This document shows, one piece after another, positions 22,752 to 34,894 of a DNA stretch of 64,000 nucleotides. A program made the translations under genes and the position numbers. Within the stretch, counting starts at the first letter, position 1. Each line of letters starts with the position of its first letter. Source of the DNA: Helichrysum umbraculigerum (lineage: Eukaryota > Streptophyta > Magnoliopsida > Asterales > Asteraceae); NCBI GenBank assembly GCA_949592205.1, contig CATIUR010000001.1:42177001-42241000 (forward strand), written 5' to 3'. The notes beneath the pieces are model-generated. The model ran no database searches and had not been told where the DNA came from. It was given only the letters and a program-made list of their open reading frames with translations.

Positions 22752-22859
22752 TTACCCGAATTGCTTAACAACTTACATATTTTGTCTTGCGTTCTATGTG
22801 CTTTCCTAGATCCTAAGTACACAATAGGATTAGGAACCGACCAACTACTACTTCGAACA

Positions 22860-22894
22860 AATTTCGGGACGAAATTTTATTAACAAGGGGAGAA
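22860..22894 (+). other. AATTTCGGGACGAAATT box and polypurine tract
   Basis: A 17-nt inverted repeat (22860-22876) and AACAAGGGGAGAA end directly at the LTR start at 22895. The second copy is at 27822-27856. Confidence 0.8.
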
Positions 22895-25800
22895 TGTAAC
22901 AACCCCAAAATTTAGGGTAAATTTAAAATTTTCCTAATTACGTGTTTATTACTTGTATTTAATATGAAATAGGATTAAATACATTACTTACTTATATATA
23001 TGTATATGGATGGAATATATGTATATATACGCGTATACGATTCGAACAAATATCGTATAAAACAACAACTGTACAAACTTGCGTACACTGATAAAACGAT
23101 TATTAAATAATGTGAAATTATTTAATTACTTTGACTATTACTTTATATTATGTTTATAATATAACGGAAAAACGTACGTTTTAATTAAAACGTCACCGAA
23201 CCCTCCGAAAACTCGACCAACCGACAAAACAAACAAAGTTATGATTTATAACTTGAAAACTAGTATTTTGGTAAAATACTACAACTTAATTATCGAGTAA
23301 TAATTCGTATTTTCAAACGTATATTAAATCGCGTATAAAATCATTTTAACGTTTAAACAACCGGGGAAACGAACACCGCACGGAGCGCAAACACGGAGGA
23401 ACAAAATTTGGTGAGATCCACACTTGGTGGACCCCACCCAACCGGCCCAAGGGTCAAGGGGACAACCCCCTCACCCTTCCCCCTCACTCTCTTATTCACT
23501 TACACACACAACACCCCACACCCTCCATCATTCTCTCTCTCTCTCTCTATCGGCTTCTCTCTCTCTCTCTAAACCGTCACCCTCAAAAACCCATAAAAAC
23601 ACCACAAAACTTGCTTGAATCACAAAACGGAAAGGAGAAACGACGATCACCGCAACGAGGGCTACAAACTCATCTTTTCGGATTTTCGTTTCGACAACTT
23701 TGTAAGTTTTCCGGCGACCCGAAACTTTTCCGATTTCCTTTATTTTGCTAGATAAATGTTCCCCTAGCTTAGTAATGTCCAAATATGTAACTTAAACGCG
23801 TTTTTGAACACTTTTACGAAAATGTCGGTTTTGGTCACTTTAAATAAATCGACACCTCGAACCTTAAAAATGACATCCAACTATTTTTATGAACTCTATA
23901 TAACATAACATAACTTGTGTAAAAGTTTCAACTCGAACGGAACTCGCTAAATACGTTTTCGACACGAATCAAAAACTGGACAGAAGTTAGTGTCGCATGG
24001 CTCACGCCAGTTATGCGACACTTCGCCCTAGTGACGCATATGTCACAACCCGTCTATACGCGACACTTCGTTAGTGCCGCTAAAATACTATACCGTCACT
24101 TCATAAGTGACGCAGTCTTAACGCCTTCGACAGAAACCCCACGACACTCTATCAGTGACGCTACCATATAACTTTCGGTAGTAACCATTACGACACTTCC
24201 TTAGTGACGCTAGGAAACTTATACCGACACTTCCTTAGTGTCGCTATCATCGGTAGAAACTTATAACTTTCAGTAGAAACGAATGACGTCCGGTTACTAC
24301 TGATGACGTCACTGACTCTCATACCGTCACTTCACTAGTGACGCATAAGCACATATACCGACACTTGTCCAGTGTCGCCTTATAAACTGATTTACTTCCT
24401 TATACCGTCACTTCGTTAGTGACGCCCTGTTTGTACACGACACTTAATACCGTCACTTTTATAGTGACGCACTGATGAGAAACTACACTCGATAACGTCA
24501 CTTACCAAGTGACGCACCATCTTAAATACCGACACTACCTAAGTGTCGCATACATCTCGAAACTGATAACATAACACGACACTACCTAAGTGTCGCATGA
24601 TATACAGAAGTGACGCATACAAGTGACGCTATAACAGGCTGTTTGAAACTTACATTTTACACAAGTATAGAATATATTTAAAACGCGAACGTACTTTACT
24701 CGGCGTTACTTATACATGAAAATACTATACTTTGGAAGTATACAATGATACTTGAATACGTACAAGTCTATACCAAACTAAACTTGAGATTTCACTCACA
24801 CACGCGTACGAGATTACACTCGGAAATACTTAGGAGATTACACTCCAACGGACTTACACTTGTACACTACACGGGATTGCACCCGATACGAACTTATGAG
24901 TTCACTCACTAATACGAGCTTTCACTCGTACCCTTTGGGGATTTAGCCCATTGGAACTTACGCAAACGTTACATGTTGTAATACAAACAAACGATCATAC
25001 GAGTATACTTTACAACTGTACAACTACTATGAATACATAATAATAATGGATGGAATTATTATTATACACCGATGACAAACGGACAGTACAACTTTTATAC
25101 AAACTACGATTTACAAACGATTACAAACAAACTAATGGACATTAACTAGTTTGGGAACACTAGCATGGATACTTTACAAAGTATTCCATTTACTTACTGA
25201 ACCTTATGCGTATTAGGACGCTAAGGATAACTAGTTCGGGATACTACTTGCTTACCTACCGCATCGTCTGCTCGACTCAGGTGAGTCTTACAGCCCCCAT
25301 TTTACTGTTTTATACCAGGGGTGAGATGCATTACTCGTTTTCCTAAAACTAATAAAAGCCGAGTTAACGCATGATTTGCATGACTTGCAATCATGGTAGC
25401 TTTGGATGTTTTCTTACTTGTTCAATATAAATGTTTGATTTATATTCACTGATGTACGAATAATTACTGTTGTTAAACTCCTACTCTGTTGTCTCATGAC
25501 AACGTATGATTTGCATGCCCTGCAATCATTTCTGAGGGAACGATCTGCATGTCCTGCAATCGTTACTCGTTGGATAGCTATGTGAGGTTTGCATGTCCTG
25601 CAACCATTTACTGATGTACGGTCTGCATGTCCTGCAACCATTTACTGATGTACGGTCTGCATGTCCTGCAACCACCCACTTACAAATGTTATGCATGACC
25701 TGCAATTGTTACTTATGTACTGGATTATGATTTTACAAATATTACTGGTGTGATTAAACTGTTTACTTACCTACAAACCTGTGAGATTCACCAACCTTTT

Positions 25801-26118
25801 GGTTGACCGTTTTAGTAATGCTTCTCAGGTACACAGCATCAGTAGGGATGCCCAGCAGGATAAGCTTACTTAGCTCGAGTCGCATGCATTACAAGCTTGG
25901 AGATTTTATTACATTACTTTTGTACTAGTTGTTATGTATTAGAATCTCTAGGAAAATACTGAACTCGAGCTTGTATTTTGAAACTACTTATGTATTAATG
26001 TTATAACTTTTCGAACGTCTCATTTAGAGTCGTTCACTGTATCCTTTGTGCTTGTGATTATTGATTAGTAACACCCAAAACATCGCTTCCGCAAACTGTT
26101 AAATTTGGGGGTGTTACA
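22895..26118 (+). repeat. TR-GAG LTR, copy B (middle)
   Basis: 3224 bp. It differs from copies A and C at 23638 (A for C) and 25256 (C for T). It serves as the 3' LTR of interior 1 and the 5' LTR of interior 2. Confidence 0.92.
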
Positions 26119-26624
26119 GATTGGTATCAAAGCCTAAGGTTATAGTGAACTAGGTTGCATTTAGTGGGCCTAGACTATGACCGTTAGGCAGTATTCCTCA
26201 TTAGGTATAACTGGTTCAGGAATTACAGCATACAAGTTTAATTTAACATAGCCTGATCAACTATGTACAATTAAATGAAGATGATGTGAGTTCTGAAAGG
26301 GGTTATGTTGAACCGGAATGCATTAGCTGACTCTGACCTCGAGAGAACCGGGACTTTTACTTGATTGTGCTAGACACGAACTAGGCGGTTATGTGATATA
26401 TATATATATACATAGGCCTCTTTCCCCGATACGATACTTTCTCTCGACTACTACGAAACTCATTTTTAAATTTCATTGAACAAGCAGCAACTCGATATTC
26501 TACTATTCTTGTTAAACTATCCACGTATCAACTTTTGGCGTAATTTCCTTGTACTTGACCGATCATCGCGATCAGCATTCTTGTTCAAACCTTCACATGT
26601 TCCTTATTTGTTGTTTCAAGGAAC

Positions 26625-27713
26625 ATGCCTCCTCGACGACAAATCATGCTTACTGAAGCCGAAGTCGCGGGCCTAATTGCCCGTAGTGTGGCTCAAGCTC
26701 TAGCTACCCGGACTTCAGCACCCGGTAGCGAAGATACCGCCAACAACGGACCACAACCCAAAACCTGTACCTACAAAGACTTCCATAACTGCAAACCCTT
26801 GACCTTTCAAGGTACTGAAGGAGCAATCGGACTGATTCGCTGGACCGAGAAAATCGAATCTGTATTCCTCATCTGCAACTGCAAGGAAGAGGATAAAGTT
26901 AAATTCGCCGCCAGCACCTTTTCTGACACTGCTCTGACCTGGTGGAACACTTATGCTCAAACTGTGAGCATTGCCGATGCTTACAAACTGCAATGGGGCG
27001 AACTGAAGAATATGCTGAGGGGCGAGTACTGCCCAAGAGATGAGCTGAAGCAACTGGAAGTAGAATTCTGGAATCACAGGATGCAAGGAAATGACATCAC
27101 CGGTTACACCAACCGCTTCCACCAGCTGGCACTCTTGTGCCCATCCATGGTTGATCCTGAATACAAAAGGATCGAAAAATACGTTGATGGACTTCCCGAG
27201 CGACTTCAGGACCTAGTAACTTCGTCCAAACCAGGAACCATTCAAAGCGCCATTCGCATGGCACATGAACTGACGGCCAATTCTGTTCGCCGTGGCACCA
27301 CTTCTGCCTCATCTGCAAACAAACGCAAATGGGAAGTAACTCCCCACCCATCCAACCCTACCTCCGACAAAAAGCCCGCAACCGCCTTTACCAAGGAACC
27401 AAAGGTTTACAGGGGGAGCAAGCCTTACTGTTCCGAGTGTGGTATACACCACGAGGGCCCCTGCCCCTGCGCCAACTGTAAGAAATTTGGGCACCTGGCC
27501 CAAGACTGCCAAATCAACACTACTAGTACCAACACCAGTGCACCCAAGACTTGTTATGAGTGCAACGGTACCGGGCATTTCAGAAAGGATTGCCCAAAGC
27601 TGAAAACTCGAACCAACTATACAAGGAGTAGGGCTTACGTAATTAACGCTAGGGAGGAGGACCCGAACCCGAGACTCTGTGATTTGCTCAACCCGGGTAC
27701 GCTCATTCTTTGA
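26625..27713 (+). CDS. gag: Gag protein of the TR-GAG element, copy 2 (362 aa)
   Basis: Same as the copy at 21663 except one residue: Ser (AGT) to Arg (AGG) in the DPEYK-IEKY segment, from the base change at 27170. The frame, both zinc knuckles and the truncated end are preserved. Confidence 0.92.
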   Translation: MPPRRQIMLTEAEVAGLIARSVAQALATRTSAPGSEDTANNGPQPKTCTYKDFHNCKPLTFQGTEGAIGLIRWTEKIESVFLICNCKEEDKVKFAASTFSDTALTWWNTYAQTVSIADAYKLQWGELKNMLRGEYCPRDELKQLEVEFWNHRMQGNDITGYTNRFHQLALLCPSMVDPEYKRIEKYVDGLPERLQDLVTSSKPGTIQSAIRMAHELTANSVRRGTTSASSANKRKWEVTPHPSNPTSDKKPATAFTKEPKVYRGSKPYCSECGIHHEGPCPCANCKKFGHLAQDCQINTTSTNTSAPKTCYECNGTGHFRKDCPKLKTRTNYTRSRAYVINAREEDPNPRLCDLLNPGTLIL

Positions 27714-27856
27714 TTACCCGAATTGCTTAACAACTTACATATTTTGTCTTGCGTTCTATGTGCTTTCCTAGATCCTAAGTACACAATAGGATTAGGAACC
27801 GACCAACTACTACTTCGAACAAATTTCGGGACGAAATTTTATTAACAAGGGGAGAA

Positions 27857-30800
27857 TGTAACAACCCCAAAATTTAGGGTAAATTTAAAATTTTCCTAAT
27901 TACGTGTTTATTACTTGTATTTAATATGAAATAGGATTAAATACATTACTTACTTATATATATGTATATGGATGGAATATATGTATATATACGCGTATAC
28001 GATTCGAACAAATATCGTATAAAACAACAACTGTACAAACTTGCGTACACTGATAAAACGATTATTAAATAATGTGAAATTATTTAATTACTTTGACTAT
28101 TACTTTATATTATGTTTATAATATAACGGAAAAACGTACGTTTTAATTAAAACGTCACCGAACCCTCCGAAAACTCGACCAACCGACAAAACAAACAAAG
28201 TTATGATTTATAACTTGAAAACTAGTATTTTGGTAAAATACTACAACTTAATTATCGAGTAATAATTCGTATTTTCAAACGTATATTAAATCGCGTATAA
28301 AATCATTTTAACGTTTAAACAACCGGGGAAACGAACACCGCACGGAGCGCAAACACGGAGGAACAAAATTTGGTGAGATCCACACTTGGTGGACCCCACC
28401 CAACCGGCCCAAGGGTCAAGGGGACAACCCCCTCACCCTTCCCCCTCACTCTCTTATTCACTTACACACACAACACCCCACACCCTCCATCATTCTCTCT
28501 CTCTCTCTCTATCGGCTTCTCTCTCTCTCTCTAAACCGTCACCCTCAAAAACCCATAAAAACACCACAAAACTTGCTTGAATCACAAAACGGAAAGGAGC
28601 AACGACGATCACCGCAACGAGGGCTACAAACTCATCTTTTCGGATTTTCGTTTCGACAACTTTGTAAGTTTTCCGGCGACCCGAAACTTTTCCGATTTCC
28701 TTTATTTTGCTAGATAAATGTTCCCCTAGCTTAGTAATGTCCAAATATGTAACTTAAACGCGTTTTTGAACACTTTTACGAAAATGTCGGTTTTGGTCAC
28801 TTTAAATAAATCGACACCTCGAACCTTAAAAATGACATCCAACTATTTTTATGAACTCTATATAACATAACATAACTTGTGTAAAAGTTTCAACTCGAAC
28901 GGAACTCGCTAAATACGTTTTCGACACGAATCAAAAACTGGACAGAAGTTAGTGTCGCATGGCTCACGCCAGTTATGCGACACTTCGCCCTAGTGACGCA
29001 TATGTCACAACCCGTCTATACGCGACACTTCGTTAGTGCCGCTAAAATACTATACCGTCACTTCATAAGTGACGCAGTCTTAACGCCTTCGACAGAAACC
29101 CCACGACACTCTATCAGTGACGCTACCATATAACTTTCGGTAGTAACCATTACGACACTTCCTTAGTGACGCTAGGAAACTTATACCGACACTTCCTTAG
29201 TGTCGCTATCATCGGTAGAAACTTATAACTTTCAGTAGAAACGAATGACGTCCGGTTACTACTGATGACGTCACTGACTCTCATACCGTCACTTCACTAG
29301 TGACGCATAAGCACATATACCGACACTTGTCCAGTGTCGCCTTATAAACTGATTTACTTCCTTATACCGTCACTTCGTTAGTGACGCCCTGTTTGTACAC
29401 GACACTTAATACCGTCACTTTTATAGTGACGCACTGATGAGAAACTACACTCGATAACGTCACTTACCAAGTGACGCACCATCTTAAATACCGACACTAC
29501 CTAAGTGTCGCATACATCTCGAAACTGATAACATAACACGACACTACCTAAGTGTCGCATGATATACAGAAGTGACGCATACAAGTGACGCTATAACAGG
29601 CTGTTTGAAACTTACATTTTACACAAGTATAGAATATATTTAAAACGCGAACGTACTTTACTCGGCGTTACTTATACATGAAAATACTATACTTTGGAAG
29701 TATACAATGATACTTGAATACGTACAAGTCTATACCAAACTAAACTTGAGATTTCACTCACACACGCGTACGAGATTACACTCGGAAATACTTAGGAGAT
29801 TACACTCCAACGGACTTACACTTGTACACTACACGGGATTGCACCCGATACGAACTTATGAGTTCACTCACTAATACGAGCTTTCACTCGTACCCTTTGG
29901 GGATTTAGCCCATTGGAACTTACGCAAACGTTACATGTTGTAATACAAACAAACGATCATACGAGTATACTTTACAACTGTACAACTACTATGAATACAT
30001 AATAATAATGGATGGAATTATTATTATACACCGATGACAAACGGACAGTACAACTTTTATACAAACTACGATTTACAAACGATTACAAACAAACTAATGG
30101 ACATTAACTAGTTTGGGAACACTAGCATGGATACTTTTCAAAGTATTCCATTTACTTACTGAACCTTATGCGTATTAGGACGCTAAGGATAACTAGTTCG
30201 GGATACTACTTGCTTACTTACCGCATCGTCTGCTCGACTCAGGTGAGTCTTACAGCCCCCATTTTACTGTTTTATACCAGGGGTGAGATGCATTACTCGT
30301 TTTCCTAAAACTAATAAAAGCCGAGTTAACGCATGATTTGCATGACTTGCAATCATGGTAGCTTTGGATGTTTTCTTACTTGTTCAATATAAATGTTTGA
30401 TTTATATTCACTGATGTACGAATAATTACTGTTGTTAAACTCCTACTCTGTTGTCTCATGACAACGTATGATTTGCATGCCCTGCAATCATTTCTGAGGG
30501 AACGATCTGCATGTCCTGCAATCGTTACTCGTTGGATAGCTATGTGAGGTTTGCATGTCCTGCAACCATTTACTGATGTACGGTCTGCATGTCCTGCAAC
30601 CATTTACTGATGTACGGTCTGCATGTCCTGCAACCACCCACTTACAAATGTTATGCATGACCTGCAATTGTTACTTATGTACTGGATTATGATTTTACAA
30701 ATATTACTGGTGTGATTAAACTGTTTACTTACCTACAAACCTGTGAGATTCACCAACCTTTTGGTTGACCGTTTTAGTAATGCTTCTCAGGTACACAGCA

Positions 30801-31080
30801 TCAGTAGGGATGCCCAGCAGGATAAGCTTACTTAGCTCGAGTCGCATGCATTACAAGCTTGGAGATTTTATTACATTACTTTTGTACTAGTTGTTATGTA
30901 TTAGAATCTCTAGGAAAATACTGAACTCGAGCTTGTATTTTGAAACTACTTATGTATTAATGTTATAACTTTTCGAACGTCTCATTTAGAGTCGTTCACT
31001 GTATCCTTTGTGCTTGTGATTATTGATTAGTAACACCCAAAACATCGCTTCCGCAAACTGTTAAATTTGGGGGTGTTACA
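27857..31080 (+). repeat. TR-GAG LTR, copy C
   Basis: 3224 bp. One visible difference from copy A (T for A at 30138). It ends at the ATATT target duplication. Confidence 0.92.
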
Positions 31081-31088
31081 ATATTATC

Positions 31089-31089
31089 A

Positions 31090-31166
<77 letters not shown>
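31089..31166. repeat. (AT)n microsatellite
   Basis: Nearly 40 AT dinucleotides directly beyond the TR-GAG insertion. Confidence 0.95.
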
Positions 31167-31168
<2 letters not shown>

Positions 31169-31210
31169 ATAACAAATACGGAGTATTAATTCGTATATAA
31201 GTATTCTAAT

Positions 31211-31555
31211 ATGAAGCGGTGTATTTAACACAAAATTAACCGCGTCGTTGAAAGTGGGATTTGATTTGGTGGTTGGGCATTTAAGAGTCCATTTAATTTC
31301 TCATATGTTGTTGACTTGTAGCAGGCCGGCCTATAAGTAGTTTCCTAAAGTGTAGGTCATTTACTTTTTTGGGGGGAAGATGTTTAGATTTTAGAATATT
31401 ATACGTAGTATACATATTCTAGATATTTAGAATGTTAATTGGAGCGGTCTGGTCATTTACTTTTTTGGGGGAAGATGTTTAGAATATTATACAAAACCGC
31501 TTCTTGTTACATGTATTGCCATTGGTTGTACGTTTGACAACATTTATATAAATTC
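31211..31555 (+). promoter_or_regulatory. Upstream region of the gene at 31630/31706
   Basis: GCGGT-type motifs at 31211 (ATGAAGCGGTG), 31441 (GGAGCGGTC) and 31493 (AAACCGCTTC). TATA-like ATTTATATAAATT near 31540. A segment GGTCATTTACTTTTTTGGGG occurs twice, about 100 bp apart. Confidence 0.5.
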
Positions 31556-31629
31556 GAACAAATAAAAATATTTTGGTAAAACTTTCCGGCCGGCCAGTTT
31601 CCACAATAAATCAAAACAGGTATAGCTTA

Positions 31630-32017
31630 ATGGAAGAATCTTCTGGGTCTACAGAACCACCTTCTAAAAGAGGGAATACAGCGACGCATCGATTCCGAGT
31701 GTATAATGGAATTGTACACCAATTGTGTTAAAGAAATGCTAGATGAGGATAAAAAACAAAAAGAAGAAGTAGTAAAGACGATTGATAAACTAAATCATTC
31801 AATTTATGATAAACAACAAAAGGTTCATCATATTGAGCGACGGAATATGATGATTCATATAATTGAATCTTCATATATGGATTGTCTACGTGGATCTATT
31901 GCCGAAGAAAGAAAGTTACTCGAGAACTACGAAAAGATGGTGGAGACACTAGATCAAATGATCGAACAGAAAGAAAAGTGGATTAATGACGATCTGCCTA
32001 GTTTAGCGGATGGTTAA
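31630..32017 (+). CDS. Small coiled-coil protein G (103 aa from 31706), probable upstream frameshift
   Basis: The open frame starts at ATG 31706 (A at -3, G at +4) and gives 103 residues: helix 1 with DEDKKQKEEVVKTIDKLNH, and helix 2 with EERKLLENYEKMVETLDQMI and EKWIND. ATG 31630, in another frame, encodes MEESSGSTEPPSKR, like the head of protein B, and stops after about 33 codons. The 31706 frame is open, without an ATG, back to 31631. One indel has therefore probably split an older protein of about 128 residues. Either the shorter form is still made or the gene is decaying. Function unknown. Confidence 0.5.
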
Positions 32018-32395
32018 TTTTCAATTTTGTATATTTGTTCTTTATTTATATTGTTCTTAATTAATTGTTCTTACTTACCGGATAATAGAATGACTTTAAC
32101 TTAAAACCGATATATCATATCGCTCCTACAACATGTATCGTTCATTTTTGAGTACTACTGTACTAGCTAGCATTACACCCGCGCAATGCGGCGGTAAAAT
32201 TGGTGACGGATGATGGAGGTGCGAGTAAGGATTTTAAAATAAAAACGTAAATGTAAATATATTGAAGATTTATTGTAAAATGCTTGTGTTATGTATTATT
32301 TATCCATGTGAAATATAATAGAAACAAATATGATTTAACTATAGTGATCTACATATTAATGGAAATAATTTGGCCATGAACATGAGGTATTTGGG

Positions 32396-32866
32396 TGTAA
32401 CACTCTGGGCAAATCCCACATCGGCCATTGACATGGGAGATCTGAAGACTTATAAGGGAAAAAGTCATCCTTTTACGACACAACGCGTTTTCGGCCCACA
32501 GTGGAAGTAGATCGCACGATAACGTCGTGGTTAAGCGTGCTCGTGTGGGGGAAGTGTCCAGGATAAAGTGGTGGTCGCCAAGAACAAAACCGTGCGCCTG
32601 CAGGCAAAGCGGACAATATTGTGCCGTGGTAAAGGGCCGTTACATTGGGGCTTATAAGGATAATATCATCCTTACATGACACAACACATTTTGGGACCGT
32701 AAGGGTAGTAGATCCCGTGAGAAAACTACAGTTAAGCGTGCACGAGCGAGGTAGTTCCAGGATGGGTGACCTCATGGGGGGTAATACTAGTGTGGTCGCC
32801 AAGGAAAAGTCGTGCGCCTGCTGGCAAACCGGACAATATTGTGTCGTGGTAAGGCGGGATGTTACC
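32396..32866 (+). mobile_element. Cassandra-type TRIM with two 5S-like segments
   Basis: The first LTR-like unit (32396-32644, TGTAACACTC...CCGTTACA) contains GGTTAAGCGTGCTCG. The second (32645-32866) contains AGTTAAGCGTGC and GGATGGGTGACCTC, the A box and C box of 5S rRNA, with proper spacing (about 32729-32773). Cassandra elements are defined by such 5S-like LTRs. The two units abut with almost no interior and the second lacks its first ~50 bp. No coding capacity. Confidence 0.75.
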
Positions 32867-33660
32867 GTAATGTTAGATGTTGGTGGCGCGACGAGTATGA
32901 TGATAGTAGTGGGGTAATTAAGGAAGTCAAATGCTTGTGCTTTATGGTTATAATGTTGGACGCTAGTGTTGTAGGAAGTCACCATGTGTTTAATTTTGTG
33001 GTGATATTAATATGTCGTTTTTGTCATAGTGAATCGAAGTAGTGAATGTATACGTTTGAATTTATAAACAGTCAAGATGGTGTTGCTTGCTTATGGAATT
33101 CAAACATATAAGTTTTAGCGTACAAAAAATTTGCGGGACCACACGAGAACTTCCAAATAGTTGATCAATGTACTTCCACTAAACGCTTAACTTTATAGTT
33201 CTCATGGGTCCAATGTCCTTTTTGGCCACAATAAGAGCGTTTGTGAATCTTTGAACAGGAGTTTACCTTATACACCCAACACGTCTCTATTGTACCCAAA
33301 AGTTCTCAGGAAATTTTTAGATTCAACTTGTCATTATAAACCTTAAAATATCGAAAAATAGACAATGGAAATAAGAGGTTGCCAGCTAATGCATGTTGAC
33401 CACAATTATTTTAGAATCGTCACCAACTAATGTGGGGTACGCTAAATGTCTTAAAGATAACCCCATTGAGACACATCGTCTTCCATGAGGTTTTCATTAA
33501 TATATATCTTCATGAATGGCACATGAGTCCCTCGATCACTGATAACAAATTGGAGCTCTTTATTAGTCTAAAGTTGTGGCTAATAGTTACCTTCCACTAT
33601 GGTTTATCGTTGAAAGCTTAAGATATCCGGTTAGTCACTGCTTTCGACTTTGGGGGGTAT
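32867..33660. other. Intergenic, nothing recognised
   Basis: Short frames only; no motif or repeat that I can identify. Confidence 0.5.
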
Positions 33661-33689
33661 TACATCTTATAGCATGTAGGCGTGAACAA

Positions 33690-34020
33690 AGTCGGGTTTC
33701 GGGCATACCCGACCCGACCTGGTACCCGAACCGGGATTTAGGTCAAAGGAAGAAAAACCGGGTTGTTGACCTACCCGACCCGACCCGAACTGGGTTTTTG
33801 ACCCACGAATACCGGTTTTTAAACCGGGTTTATCCGGGTTTTATACAGGGTTTTCCAACCCGACCCGTAGTGTACCCGGTCCCAACCCGATTTGAATTTC
33901 AAAAACCCAACCCGGGTCCCTACCCGCCGGGTACGAAAAAAACCCGAACTGGGTTCAAAAAAATCGTTTTTTTCGGGTTCGATTCTGGTTTTTTTCCGGG
34001 TTCGGTTCCGGGGTACGGGT
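33690..34020. repeat. Irregular CCCGACCCGAA / CGGGTTTT repeat
   Basis: About 330 bp of degenerate alternating CCCGACCCG and CCGGGTTTT units, compositionally unlike its AT-rich surroundings. Frames through it on both strands are by-products of the repeat. Confidence 0.75.
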
Positions 34021-34111
34021 TTTGTGTTCACGACTAATAGCATGCATCCATGCACATCAATTAAGAAAACATAATTTAATTGATTCTTTCTTTTAGTTAG
34101 TTTTGCTAAAT

Positions 34112-34303
34112 GGTGCCCTAAGGGCACTAGTTAAGCATTCCTTAATTGTATTTAATGCATCACTCACTTTCTATATTTATAAGTCATATATTCCATAAAT
34201 AAATTTAATTATTTCAAGATCAATTCTAAACATGACAACTTTTGAGCTTAATTAATACTTTGAATCTAATTAAGGAATGCTTAACTAGTGCCCGAGCACT
34301 CGG
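34112..34303. mobile_element. MITE with GGGCACTAGTTAAGCATTCC inverted ends
   Basis: GGGCACTAGTTAAGCATTCC (34122-34141) is inverted at about 34272-34293, with partly matching flanks (GTGCCCTA / GTGCTC). About 190 bp, no coding capacity. Confidence 0.7.
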
Positions 34304-34309
34304 TGTCGG

Positions 34310-34620
34310 TCATGAAAAGTCAGCGTTTTTCATGAAAAACGCCGTTCGACGGCGTTTTTCGGCCCCGTCACGGCGTACTCAACACGGCGTTTTTGCGACG
34401 TTTTTCGTCCAGCGTTTGATTTCCAACGGTGGCTCACACGACGTTTTGATCATTTTTAATGTTTTTTTTCCAACTTCTCCCTTCAAACATTTTCATATTC
34501 AAAAACACTGTCTACAACACTGTTACCACACCCCAAAATTTTAAACTCACAACACAACACCAAAAACACTGTAAACACAGTGTTACCACACCCCGTGTTG
34601 GCACTCTTTATCAAAATCCT
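34310..34620. other. Palindromic AACGCCG stretch and CACTGT repeats
   Basis: AAAAACGCCG and CGGCGTTTTT form a hairpin near 34336-34360. Then ACACTGT / ACAGTGTT elements and two CCACACCCC copies. Probably part of another degraded MITE. Confidence 0.4.
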
Positions 34621-34894
34621 AATAATAATAATAATTAATAATACTAATATAATAACATAATAATAATAATAATTATTATTATTATTATTAATATAAATAA
34701 ACCAAAATCCCGTTGAGCAATCTAGACCTTTCAATGAAAATTTACAAGGTGATCCGACAATTTAGATTTAATTAAATAATTACACTTACCATTTTAATTA
34801 TTAAATTTAAATTTAATTAAAAGTTAAATATTAAATATTATTAAATATATTAAATAAAACAAAATATTGAAAAATTACACAACTTATCTATCTA

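Larger units (their letters stand above)
17933..31080 (+). mobile_element. TR-GAG element rearranged as LTR-INT-LTR-INT-LTR
   Basis: Three 3224-bp LTRs and two 1738-bp interiors alternate with a 4962-bp period. The whole array is bounded by one 5-bp duplication, ATATT (17928-17932 and 31081-31085), so it was a single insertion that later expanded, most simply by unequal exchange between LTRs. Each interior has a primer site, a gag frame and a purine tract but no protease, RT, RNase H or integrase. Repeat copies differ at only about four positions (18676/23638, 20294/25256, 20214/30138, 22208/27170), so the event is very recent or is an assembly duplication. Confidence 0.92.

Noticed and set aside
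32700..32790. Functional 5S rRNA gene
   Set aside because: Only the internal promoter region is conserved; the ends diverge and the segment sits in a Cassandra-type LTR.
32472..32985. 170-codon minus-strand frame
   Set aside because: Runs antisense through the two Cassandra LTR units; noncoding repeat.
33576..34127. Long frames on both strands (up to 153 codons)
   Set aside because: Products of the CCCGACCCG/CGGGTTTT repeat, with no domain.
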